Source of the DNA: Pontibacter ruber
GTDB lineage: Bacteria; Bacteroidota; Bacteroidia; Cytophagales; Hymenobacteraceae
Assembly (NCBI RefSeq): GCF_023630205.1
Contig: NZ_JALPRR010000001.1
Coordinates: 1,178,001-1,242,000, forward strand
Direction: 5' to 3'
DNA length: 64,000 nt
Positions 34,033 to 42,287 of this stretch are shown in pieces (positions within the stretch are counted from its first letter, which is position 1; every line of letters starts with the position of its first letter). The notes beneath the pieces were generated by a model that saw only the letters and a list, made by a program, of their open reading frames with translations, was not told where the DNA came from and made no database searches. The translations under genes and the position numbers were made by a program.

Positions 34033-35814
34033 TCAGAACGGAAAGAAGAATGGGATAATGAGTGAGGCCAGTAGCCAGAACAGCAGGTTGAGCGGGGTGC
34101 CTACTTTCAGGTAATCGGAGAAGCGATAATTGCCGGGGCCGTAGATCATGGTGTTGGTCTGGTAGCCCATTGGGGTCATAAAGCTGAGAGAGGCGGCAAA
34201 GGTAACCGCCATCAGGAAGGGCCGCTCGCTGATGCCTAACTGCTCTGCCGCCACAATGGCAATGGGAGCCAGAAGCGCCGCTGTTGCGTTGTTCGACATA
34301 AAGTTTGTCAGCATGAACGTGATGAAAAAGAACACCGACATCAGCACATGCGGGCCATAAACGCCCACCGAGTTTATCAGCAGGCCGGACAGCAACTTGG
34401 CAGCACCGGTTTTTTCCAGCGCCACCCCCATCGAGAGTACGCCGGCCAGCATAAAGATCACTTTCCAGTCAATGGTTTTGTAAAGGTCTTCTGCCCGCAC
34501 ACACTTAAAAACGACCAGCAGCACCACGCCTACCAACGCGCTCAGCACGATGGGCACCTGGCCGGTAGCCGCCGCCGTCACCACGCCTGCACTGATCAGC
34601 AACACGGGTATAATCTTGCTGTAATCGTAAGGGCTGCGCTCCGTTTCCGATATGATCAGGATGTCTTCGTTGTAACGTAGTTTCTGGGCCTGTTCTTTGT
34701 CGGCAGCTATCAGCAGCACGTCGCCGGAAGCGAGTTTCACGTGGGTCAGTTTTTCGTGCAGGATCTCATCGCGGTGCCGGATGGCCAATACCGTTGCCCC
34801 ATGGTTGTATGCCCTGAAGTCCAGCTCCTTCAGCGACTTGCCCACCATGTAGGAGCTGGGTGGTACAATGGCCTCGTAAAGCTTGGTATTGCCGGCACGC
34901 ATGTCCCGCTCCTTAAACTTACGCTCCGACTTTAGCTCAATACCTTTTTCGTCTTTTATCTTCTTGAGCTTGTGCACATCGCAGCGCACCTTCAGCACAT
35001 CGTTGGCGCGCAGTATGGTATAAGGAGTAGCTTTCAGTTTATACTGCTTGTCGCGGGTAACCTGCAGCACGTCGATGTCCAGGTTCTGCACCAGGCCTGA
35101 GTTACGGAGCGGCATGCCTACCGAAGGGGAACCGGGCAACAGCACGATCTCGGTCAGGTAATCACCCATGCCAAACTCCTCGGTAAGGTCCTGAGCCGTA
35201 GCCCGGCTAGGCAACAGGTGGCGCCCCGCCAGAAATATATAAGCGACCCCGGTTAGCAGAAACAGTACGCCGGCTGGTGTCATCTCAAACATGCCGATAG
35301 GCGCTAAACCATGCGCTTCGGCAATGCCGCTCACCAGAATGTTGGTAGATGTCCCGATCAGGGTACAGATACCTCCCATCAGCGCACCGAAAGACAAAGG
35401 CATTAATAGTTTGGCAGGGCTGATCTTAATGTCGCGGCTAACCTGTATGACGATTGGCATGAGCAGGGCTACTACGGCCGTATCGTTGATAAAAGCAGAG
35501 ATGGTACCCGAAATGACCATAACAGCCAGCAGGCAGAGGAGGTAATTTTTGCGGCCTATCCGCGTGAGCACGACACCTACGTTGTTAAGAGCGCCTGACT
35601 TGAAAATAGCCGAACTGATGATGAACATGGTGGCCACCGTAATGGTGGCCGAATTGCTGAAGCCTGATAACCCTTCGGCAGGAGTCAGGATGCCCGTAAC
35701 CATAAAGGCGATCATGATCAGGATGGCCACAACATCGATCGACAACCGCTCACTGATAAACAGTGCGACGGCGGCTGCTATAATTGCCAGTACAATGCCG
35801 ATCTCAGGAGTCAT
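34033..35814 (-). CDS. SLC13-family anion permease with two TrkA-C domains
   Basis: 593 residues with about 11 hydrophobic helices in two halves (about 1-205 and 400-593), separated by a soluble stretch holding two TrkA-C/RCK-C domains: YLTEIVLLPGSPSVGMPLRNSG...LDIDVLQVTRDKQYKLKATPYTILRANDVLKVRC and LYEAIVPPSSYMVGKSLKELDFRAYNHGATVLAIRHRDE. The helices carry NDTAVVALLMPI and SNNATAALLAPI, the repeated hairpin motifs of sodium:sulfate/dicarboxylate symporters. Substrate may be sulfate or a dicarboxylate; not decidable. It stands alone with a 330-base upstream gap. Confidence 0.9.
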   Translation of the reverse strand: MTPEIGIVLAIIAAAVALFISERLSIDVVAILIMIAFMVTGILTPAEGLSGFSNSATITVATMFIISSAIFKSGALNNVGVVLTRIGRKNYLLCLLAVMVISGTISAFINDTAVVALLMPIVIQVSRDIKISPAKLLMPLSFGALMGGICTLIGTSTNILVSGIAEAHGLAPIGMFEMTPAGVLFLLTGVAYIFLAGRHLLPSRATAQDLTEEFGMGDYLTEIVLLPGSPSVGMPLRNSGLVQNLDIDVLQVTRDKQYKLKATPYTILRANDVLKVRCDVHKLKKIKDEKGIELKSERKFKERDMRAGNTKLYEAIVPPSSYMVGKSLKELDFRAYNHGATVLAIRHRDEILHEKLTHVKLASGDVLLIAADKEQAQKLRYNEDILIISETERSPYDYSKIIPVLLISAGVVTAAATGQVPIVLSALVGVVLLVVFKCVRAEDLYKTIDWKVIFMLAGVLSMGVALEKTGAAKLLSGLLINSVGVYGPHVLMSVFFFITFMLTNFMSNNATAALLAPIAIVAAEQLGISERPFLMAVTFAASLSFMTPMGYQTNTMIYGPGNYRFSDYLKVGTPLNLLFWLLASLIIPFFFPF

Positions 35815-36144
35815 GCATGTTTACAGTATGGATTGTTAGCGCAGTTGAGCTCCGTGGCCTACGCGTTCTCTTGCTATACCTATTGCCCTGTGTTGCCTTC
35901 AGCAGAAAACAGGCAGTAACTTAACTTTATTCGCTCTGCTACAGGTACTGTAGCTTAAATATAAGATAATAAAGCACTTGCTGTACCTGTGGCAGCTCTA
36001 AAATGGAATGTAATCGAAAAGATTTTTGGGCTAACGTATCCGCAATCCGGAATGTTACTGCGCGGGTATAAGCCAGCTATAAAGCCAGACAGCCACCTGT
36101 GAATACATCACAGGTGGCTGTCTGGCTTTTGACCAAGTATAAAT
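35815..36144. other. 330-base intergenic region
   Basis: Non-coding. The first 260 bases should hold the promoter of the permease gene (minus strand), but no clear TAnnTTTG box was found. The end holds the terminator at 36081-36129 and an AAGTATA copy at about 36135. Confidence 0.6.
36081..36129 (-). terminator. Strong terminator after the fasciclin gene
   Basis: Perfect 22-base stem (AAAGCCAGACAGCCACCTGT plus GA) with a 5-base loop. Confidence 0.88.
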
Positions 36145-36606
36145 TTAAATCTTAAGTGCGTCGCTCATGCTGTGCAGTACCCCGTTGCTTAGCTCCGTAT
36201 CAGCCTGCACAATCCGTACACCATTTATCAAAGTATGGCCTTGCTTGCGGCAGATATGCAGGCTCTCGCCGGAGATGGTTTTTACCTGTGCCCCATCCTT
36301 AAAGTCTTTCTCGGTATACTTCCCTTTCAGGATGTGGCCGGACAGAATCCGTCGAAGCTTTTCCGGGGATTCTCCTTTCAGGCCGGTAAGCGCACTTTCA
36401 GGCGGAGCCAGCAGCGTGTGGGGCGAATCGCCGGATAAAACAGGCACCAGGCCGGCAGCTGTAACCAGTTCTACCAGCACAGGCCGGTCTTTGATAAGCT
36501 GCTCCATCAGGGTAGCCTGCCCCTGTGCCTGGGTGTGCGTACTCGCAAAAAGCATAAGGGCAGTAATTATTAGATATAGGCTGTTGTGTTTGTGTCTCTT
36601 GTCCAT
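36145..36606 (-). CDS. Exported fasciclin (FAS1) domain protein
   Basis: 153 residues with a signal peptide (about 1-28, ending THTQAQ) and one FAS1 domain: LMEQLIKDRPVLVELVTAAGLVPVLSGDSPHTLLAPPESALTGLKGES (H1-like box), LRRILSGHILKGKYTEKDFKDG, and HTLINGVRIVQADTELSNGVLHSMSDALKI (H2 box). FAS1 domains act in cell adhesion and extracellular contact. The C-terminus ends right after the domain. Followed by a strong terminator. Confidence 0.9.
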   Translation of the reverse strand: MDKRHKHNSLYLIITALMLFASTHTQAQGQATLMEQLIKDRPVLVELVTAAGLVPVLSGDSPHTLLAPPESALTGLKGESPEKLRRILSGHILKGKYTEKDFKDGAQVKTISGESLHICRKQGHTLINGVRIVQADTELSNGVLHSMSDALKI

Positions 36607-36712
36607 TCGTGCACGTGTTCAATTACAACACAGTATACGTATGTAGCTATTTTTAAGACTACGAACACAAGGCTCTTTATGCCTCAGCCTAAAAGAATTA
36701 CCCTGCTTATAC

Positions 36713-37345
36713 TTAGCTGAACAGGCGCCAGTTGGCAATCTGCTCTACAAAATGCGGTCCCGCCTGCGGCACCAGCACCAGGCTGATCAGAAGGCCATAC
36801 ACGGCACCGTAAAAGTGGGCATCGTGGTTGATGTTATCGCCCATGCGCTTGCCGGAGTAGTAGGAATAGATCAGGTAAATGATGCCAAGTATAAAGCCTG
36901 GCAAACAGAGGATAGCATAAAGGCAGATATCCTGCGTTGGATAGAAAAGTATGCTTGAGAATACCACCGCCGCAACCCCGCCTGACGCACCTAAAGCACG
37001 GTAGCCCGGATCGTTGCGGTGCTTAAAATAGGTAGGCAGGTCTGAGATGATGATGCCGCCAATGTAAATGAGCAGGTACAGCAGAATGCCGGTACCCAAG
37101 CCAAAATTTCCTATAAAAGTATACTCCACCAAACGCCCGAAAAAATAGAGCGTGAACATGTTGAAGAAGAGGTGCGAGAAGTCGGCGTGTAGAAAGCCGG
37201 AGGTCAGGAAGCGGTGCCAGGAGTTGTCGCGCTGTACAGCGTAGGGCTGAAAGATCCAGCGGTGCATGAGCTCGTCATTTTTCCACGCGTACCAGGAGAT
37301 ACCAACTGTAAGTATGATCAGGATGAGGGTGATACTAAAATCCAT
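36713..37345 (-). CDS. Rhomboid intramembrane serine protease
   Basis: 210 residues, six hydrophobic helices. The catalytic dyad is visible as Ser121 in GASG (119-122) and His177 in HDAHFYG (174-180). The helix-2 motif HLFFNMFTLYFFG near 58 carries the oxyanion Asn. The enzyme cuts membrane proteins within the bilayer; its substrates are unknown. Length fits the minimal bacterial rhomboid core with no extra domain. It stands alone, divergent from the HAD gene. Confidence 0.93.
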   Translation of the reverse strand: MDFSITLILIILTVGISWYAWKNDELMHRWIFQPYAVQRDNSWHRFLTSGFLHADFSHLFFNMFTLYFFGRLVEYTFIGNFGLGTGILLYLLIYIGGIIISDLPTYFKHRNDPGYRALGASGGVAAVVFSSILFYPTQDICLYAILCLPGFILGIIYLIYSYYSGKRMGDNINHDAHFYGAVYGLLISLVLVPQAGPHFVEQIANWRLFS

Positions 37346-37518
37346 TGAAGCGGTTTATGAGGTAGAGAATGTTGAATCAGAACAAAGATAAAAGACAAAG
37401 CTGTAAGACAACTATAACTCCTGTCCTTTCTAGTGTCAGGTAACACGAAAGTTCTGTTTCTTGCAAACCGGTTGCTGAGTTGGCGACCTTTCCTCGTACT
37501 CTAAACAAACTGAACAAG

Positions 37519-38178
37519 ATGAGCAAATACGTGATATTCGACATGGACGGCGTGCTGGTAGACAGCGAACCCATCCACATGGAGTTGGAGAAGATCCTCT
37601 TTAAGAACTTAAGTATAGATGTGCCGACCTCGCTGCACCATACGTTTGTGGGCATGGCACCCAAGAAAGTATGGGCAACACTAATAGAGCAGTATAACCT
37701 GACCCACACGATAGAAGAGCTGTTCGCCATTGAAAAAGAAACCAAGTATACCGAGCTGCAGCGCCGCGATATCCTATGCATACCGGCTGTCGACGACTTA
37801 CTGGCAAACCTGAAAGCTCATGGTTACCAATTGTCTGTGGCTTCTTCTTCGCCTAAGAACATTATTAACTTGGTGCTCGAAAAGCTGGGCTTTGCCGGGT
37901 ACTTCGATTTTATAGTGAGCAGCGAAGACGTGAAGGAAGGCAAACCTGCACCGGATATTTTTCTGGAAGTAGCGCAGCGCTACCAGGTACCGGCGCATGA
38001 ATTTATTGTGGTGGAAGACAGCAGCAATGGCGTAAAAGGTGCCAAGGAAGCCGGCATGAAATGCATCGGATATAAATCTGCCAACTCCGGCAACCAGGAT
38101 CTGTCTTTGGCTGACCTGGTGGTAGATGATTTCAGCAAATTGACCGTGCAGGACATTGACGTGCTGCGCAGCCGTTAA
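37519..38178 (+). CDS. HAD-family phosphatase, beta-phosphoglucomutase-like
   Basis: 219 residues. HAD motif I is DMDGVLVDSEP at about 7-17, with both catalytic aspartates; a four-helix cap follows; motif II is VASSSPKN, motif III is near GKPAPDIF (Lys) and motif IV is VVEDSSNGVKGAKEAGM. This subgroup contains beta-phosphoglucomutases and sugar or glycolate phosphatases; the true substrate is open. The start MSKYVIFDMDGV (37519) is chosen over an in-frame ATG 13 codons upstream, which would add non-conserved residues. Confidence 0.9.
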   Translation: MSKYVIFDMDGVLVDSEPIHMELEKILFKNLSIDVPTSLHHTFVGMAPKKVWATLIEQYNLTHTIEELFAIEKETKYTELQRRDILCIPAVDDLLANLKAHGYQLSVASSSPKNIINLVLEKLGFAGYFDFIVSSEDVKEGKPAPDIFLEVAQRYQVPAHEFIVVEDSSNGVKGAKEAGMKCIGYKSANSGNQDLSLADLVVDDFSKLTVQDIDVLRSR

Positions 38179-38190
38179 AGCTGAACGTAT

Positions 38191-38239
38191 AAGTATAAAC
38201 GCCCCTCATAGCAAGAAACTATGAGGGGCGTTTATACTT
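38191..38239. terminator. Bidirectional terminator bearing AAGTATA in its stem
   Basis: Perfect 21-base stem (AAGTATAAACGCCCCTCATA plus G) with a 7-base loop, between the convergent HAD and polyprenyl synthase genes. The outer seven bases of each arm are the AAGTATA/TATACTT heptamer. Confidence 0.88.
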
Positions 38240-38257
38240 TGTTTTACGTGAAACCTG

Positions 38258-39232
38258 TTATGAATCCCGCTCCATCAGTTGCAGGGCCAGACCGCGCAAC
38301 GTTGCCTTACGTTCATCCGGTACCTGCACGGCATCGAGGTGCTGCAGGGCGCTTCGGAAGTACAGATCAATCTGCTGCTCGGTTTGCTGGCGGATGTGGA
38401 GCTCGTCGTATACCTGCGTGATGGCTTTTACCTTTTCTTCGGCTGTCTCGGCACCGGTTCTGTCGCGCCAGCCAAGTATGGTTTGCAGTTGCGTTTCGTT
38501 GGCTTGCTCCAGCGCCGTCAGCATCAGGAAGGTTTTTTTATCGGAGAGTATATCGCCGCCTACCTGTTTGCCGAACTTGTCTTTGTCGCCGTACACATCC
38601 AGCAGGTCGTCGCGCAGCTGGAAGGCAATGCCTACGTTATCGCCAAAAGCTTTCAGGTGCTCGGCATCGGAGTCAGGCGCTCCCTGAAGTATGGCACCCA
38701 GCTCCAGGCTGAAGCCCAACAGCACAGCCGTTTTCAGCGTGATCATCTGGATGTACTCCTGTATACTTACCTCACCGCGCTGCTCAAAATTCATGTCCAG
38801 TTGCTGGCCTTCGCATACTTCGGCAGCCGTCTGGCTGAACAGTTCCAGCACTTTCGGCAGCTTGTCCGGCGCTACCTGCATCATCAGCTGATAAGCACGC
38901 ACCAGCATCACGTCGCCGGAAAGTATGGCCGTGTTGGCGTTCCATTTTTCATGCACGGTTTGCTTGCCGCGGCGCAGCGGTGCCTTGTCCATGATGTCGT
39001 CGTGCATGAGCGTAAAGTTGTGGAAAACCTCTAAGCCCGCTGCGGGCAATAGTGTCTTTTCCACATCCTCGTTGTACATTTTTGCCGCCAGAAGCACCAG
39101 CAAAGGCCGTATGCGTTTTCCACCCAGGGCCATGATGTACCGAATCGGTTCGTATAGTTCCGAAGGGTTTTCGCCGTAGCGAAGGGTGGATAAGGTATGG
39201 TTTATCTTCTCTGAAAGGGTGCTGATATCCAC
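38258..39232 (-). CDS. Polyprenyl (trans-isoprenyl) diphosphate synthase
   Basis: 324 residues of the IspA/GGPS-like all-alpha fold. First Asp-rich motif DDIMD at 78-82 within FHNFTLMHDDIMDKAPLRRG, second DDLLD at 208-212 in FQLRDDLLDVYGD, and GGKRIRPLLVLLAAKMY near 37. Builds linear isoprenoid diphosphates from IPP; the chain length (GGPP, or longer for menaquinone) depends on the residues before the first motif, here LEVFHNF, and cannot be set firmly. It starts 8 bases after the end of the RNase R gene, so both are likely co-transcribed. Confidence 0.92.
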   Translation of the reverse strand: MDISTLSEKINHTLSTLRYGENPSELYEPIRYIMALGGKRIRPLLVLLAAKMYNEDVEKTLLPAAGLEVFHNFTLMHDDIMDKAPLRRGKQTVHEKWNANTAILSGDVMLVRAYQLMMQVAPDKLPKVLELFSQTAAEVCEGQQLDMNFEQRGEVSIQEYIQMITLKTAVLLGFSLELGAILQGAPDSDAEHLKAFGDNVGIAFQLRDDLLDVYGDKDKFGKQVGGDILSDKKTFLMLTALEQANETQLQTILGWRDRTGAETAEEKVKAITQVYDELHIRQQTEQQIDLYFRSALQHLDAVQVPDERKATLRGLALQLMERDS

Positions 39233-39239
39233 AGGGATT

Positions 39240-41540
39240 TTAATGTTGTTTCAGGGTTCTCACTAGCTCCAGATCGATGGTGCGGTCGGCCAGGTTGGCG
39301 CTCATTACCTCTACCAGCACCTCGTCGCCAAACGAAATAATACGCTTGCTCTGGCGTCCGATCACACGGTAATTGTCAGAATCCAGCTCGTAGTAATCGT
39401 CGTTCAGGCTGGAGAGGCGCACCATGCCTTCGCACTTGTTCTCTTCGATCTCCACAAATATACCCCATTCTGTAACACCAGACACTATACCTTTGTACTG
39501 GTTGCCAATCGTATCTTTCATAAACTCTACCTGCTTGTACTTGATAGAGGCACGCTCGGCATCGGCAGCACGTTTCTCCATCTCGGAGGAGTGGCGGCAA
39601 CGCTCTTCGTAGGCTTCCTTGTCTTCCGACTGGCCGCCGTCGAGGTAATGCTGCAGAAGGCGGTGGGCCATCATGTCCGGGTAGCGACGAATAGGCGACG
39701 TAAAGTGCGAGTAGTGGTCGAAGGCCAGACCAAAGTGGCCTTCCGGCTCGGTGCTATACTTGGCTTTGGCCATAGTCCGGATCGCCAGGTTCTGCAACAC
39801 GCTCTGCTCCGGCTTGCCTTCGGTCTCTTCAGCCAGATTGTTTAGTTCTTCCGAGATGTCTCCGTCCGGGTCTACTTTGTAGCCAAACTTGCGGGCAAAC
39901 AGCGAGAAAGTGCTTAGCCTGTCCGGATCCGGCTGGCCGTGCGTACGGTACACCATGGTTGGGCGGCGCTTGCCTTTGCCAAGGTTAAACACAAACTCGG
40001 CTACTTTTTTGTTGGCCAGCAGCATGAACTCCTCGATCAGTTTGTGCGCATCTTTCCGCTCCTTCACATAGATGTAAAGCGGCTTTCCATTCTCGTCGAG
40101 CTTGAACTTTACTTCGATGGTCTCGAAGCTGATAGCGCCGTTCTTAAAGCGTTTATCTTTTAGCTTTTTGGCAATATGGTTCAGGATGTTGATCTCTTCT
40201 GCAAAGTCGCCTTCGCCTGATTCAATACGCTCCTGCGCTTCCTCATAGGTAAAGCGACGGTCGGAGAAGATGACGGTGCGACCAAACCACTGGTCGTATA
40301 GCTTGCCGTTATCGTCCAGTTCAAACACGGCCGAAAACGTCAGCTTCTCTTCGTGGGGGCGCAGCGAGCAAAGGCCATTTGAGAGGCGCTCCGGCAACAT
40401 CGGCACTGTTCTATCCACAAGGTAAACCGAAGTAGCTCTGTGGAAAGCTTCCTTCTCCAGCACCGTGCGCGGATGCACGTAATGGGTTACGTCGGCAATG
40501 TGCACACCTATTTCCCAGTTGCCGTTCTCCAGTTTTCTAATGGACAGGGCATCGTCAAAGTCCTTGGCATCGGCCGGGTCTATGGTAAAGGTGGTCACGT
40601 CGCGGAAGTCGCGGCGCTTGGCTATTTCCGCTGCCGTAATTTTCTCAGAAATACTATCTGCCTCCTCCTCTACAGCTTGCGGGAACTCGAACGGCAAACC
40701 AAACTCAGCCATAATCGAGTGAATCTCGGCCTCGTGCTCGCCAGCCGGACCAAACACCCGGATCACTTCGCCTGTCGGGTTCTTATCCGGTTTATCAGGC
40801 CACTCTACGATTTTCACGAGCACCTTGTCGCCAGCTTGTGCGCCGTTCAGGCCGTTCTCTCCTACAAAGATATCAAAGTATAGTTTCTTGAAGTCAGGCA
40901 CTACAAAACCGAAGTTCTTCGACAGCTGCATGATACCCACCAGTTCCTCGCGCGAACGTTCCAGCACTTCTACGACAATGCCTTCGGCACGGCCGCCGCT
41001 AAAGGTCGGAAGTACTTCTACTTTCACCCGGTCGCCGTCCATGGCATACTTCAGGTGCTCGCGGTAAACGCGCACATCCTCCTCCGTCTCTTCCGACACG
41101 ATGTAGGCATATTTGCTGTTGGCCAGGTCCACACGTCCTGTAATGATGTTGACGCGCAGGTTGAGTTGGTACTTATCGCCATCGATCAGCAGCAGTTTAT
41201 TTTCTCGTACCAGCGTTTTCAGGATGTCATCTACTGTCTCGCGGCCTTTTTTATCTACGACTCCCAGGCGGCGGTGAACCTGTCGTTGTGTGAACACAGT
41301 ATCCGGGCTGCCAGAGAAAGATTCCAGTACGATGGTTTTGGCTGACTTGCGCTCTCTTTCGCGTCGGGATCCCTCTCTTCTGGAGGATGAGTCACGTCTG
41401 GAGGACGCATCGCCTCTTGCGGAAGAACCTCTTTCTGATGATCCTCTTTTATTGCGAGAAGAAGATTCTCCTCTTCGGGAGCCTCCTTTTTCGCTGCGGC
41501 CATCTTTGTCTCTGCCGCCTTTATCTTTTTTGCTTCTCAT
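39240..41540 (-). CDS. rnr: Ribonuclease R
   Basis: 3'-5' exoribonuclease that degrades structured RNA. 766 residues: a basic, Ser/Arg/Gly-rich tail (about 1-60), a winged-helix segment, cold-shock domains (about 100-250), the RNB domain (FTIDPADAKDFDDALSIR carries the catalytic Asp cluster) and a C-terminal S1 domain (YKGIVSGVTEWGIFVEIEENKCEGMVRLSSL). The ATG at 41538-41540 (MRSKKDKGGRD) is chosen; an upstream in-frame ATG at 41633 would add 31 unrelated residues. Heads an operon with the polyprenyl synthase gene. Confidence 0.94.
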   Translation of the reverse strand: MRSKKDKGGRDKDGRSEKGGSRRGESSSRNKRGSSERGSSARGDASSRRDSSSRREGSRRERERKSAKTIVLESFSGSPDTVFTQRQVHRRLGVVDKKGRETVDDILKTLVRENKLLLIDGDKYQLNLRVNIITGRVDLANSKYAYIVSEETEEDVRVYREHLKYAMDGDRVKVEVLPTFSGGRAEGIVVEVLERSREELVGIMQLSKNFGFVVPDFKKLYFDIFVGENGLNGAQAGDKVLVKIVEWPDKPDKNPTGEVIRVFGPAGEHEAEIHSIMAEFGLPFEFPQAVEEEADSISEKITAAEIAKRRDFRDVTTFTIDPADAKDFDDALSIRKLENGNWEIGVHIADVTHYVHPRTVLEKEAFHRATSVYLVDRTVPMLPERLSNGLCSLRPHEEKLTFSAVFELDDNGKLYDQWFGRTVIFSDRRFTYEEAQERIESGEGDFAEEINILNHIAKKLKDKRFKNGAISFETIEVKFKLDENGKPLYIYVKERKDAHKLIEEFMLLANKKVAEFVFNLGKGKRRPTMVYRTHGQPDPDRLSTFSLFARKFGYKVDPDGDISEELNNLAEETEGKPEQSVLQNLAIRTMAKAKYSTEPEGHFGLAFDHYSHFTSPIRRYPDMMAHRLLQHYLDGGQSEDKEAYEERCRHSSEMEKRAADAERASIKYKQVEFMKDTIGNQYKGIVSGVTEWGIFVEIEENKCEGMVRLSSLNDDYYELDSDNYRVIGRQSKRIISFGDEVLVEVMSANLADRTIDLELVRTLKQH

Positions 41541-41777
41541 GTGTTGGGTAATTCTCTTGGGGTAGCCACCTCGTTGGCAGCTACGGCTTATACAAACTTT
41601 AGCTTGAATAGTTTTGATACTATACGCCAGCAAAGGCGCTTTGGCTAAAGCAGCAACTAATTTCAGGTGAATTTATATAGAAAAGTCTATATATGGGCTA
41701 TGGGAGGAGGATAAAGGTATTATCGTTTTGTTAATCTATGTTTGCTTGATGAGGGGTTAAAAGGAATCTTGCAACAC

Positions 41778-42252
41778 CTGTCATTTCGAACACGCCTGAG
41801 ACGCGAGTCGAAAGTGGCCAGCGTAGCTGTGAGAAATCTGATATAGCTGAAGTTTATACTTGTGGCAGGCAAGCCTTTGCTTCGTAGCTACTTGTTTTCC
41901 TCAGTCCTACTAACCTATACTTTCATTTTATACTTTGGAACGCTCACGGCCGCGGGGCCTCGTCCTCGGGTATCGCGCTGTCTAGCTTTCCTTTGCTACC
42001 CTTCGGTCGCAATGCCCTGGCGGGCACCGGAAACTCAGAAGGCGCTCAACCCAAGGACTGGAAACAACACTGCTTTGTTAGCTAGTATGCAACTGGAACC
42101 AGCTTGTAGGGACAGGTCGCGACCTGTCCGTGCTATAGCTGCAGCAATGAAAGTATGGCTTCAGCTATAGCAACAACAGAACTCCCCTCCTTAGACTAGC
42201 GAGAACGCGAGTTCGATGCTAGCGAGCGTAGCTCTGAGTGGCAGGGGTGTTT
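41778..42252 (-). repeat. Dispersed modular repeat, copy B (inverted relative to copy A)
   Basis: Read on the minus strand it repeats the order of words in copy A, including GTTGAGCGCCTTCT (42037-42050), CGAGGCCCCGCGGCC (41948-41962), TTCCAGTTGCATA, TTTCTCAC and GTTCGAAATGACAG. It contains one extra module missing from copy A, centred on the palindrome at 42110-42129. Confidence 0.8.
42110..42129. repeat. Perfect 20-base palindrome
   Basis: GGACAGGTCGCGACCTGTCC reads the same on both strands. It lies in the extra module of the dispersed repeat. I recall similar GGACAGGTCGCGACCTGTCC repeats in related genomes, but this is unchecked memory. Confidence 0.75.
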
Positions 42253-42254
42253 AG

Positions 42255-42287
42255 ACAACTCGTGACTCAAAACTCAGAACTACTCAT
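42255..42287. repeat. Quasi-periodic word repeat over the 3' end of the ABC ATPase gene
   Basis: Words ACTCGTG, ACTCAAA, ACTCAGA, ACTACTC, about 7-8 bases apart. The minus-strand ABC ATPase stop (42267-42269) and its last residues, SSSEF, are encoded inside the repeat. Confidence 0.5.

Larger units (their letters stand above)
41541..42266. other. 726-base intergenic region with repeats
   Basis: No gene. The right two thirds is the inverted copy of the modular repeat also seen at 24423-24767; the left part is the A/T-rich upstream region of rnr. A 20-base palindrome lies at 42110-42129. Confidence 0.7.

Noticed and set aside
38240..38255. TGTTTTACGTGAAACC, a near parS sequence
   Set aside because: Two differences from the consensus and far from the perfect site; ParB binding is doubtful.
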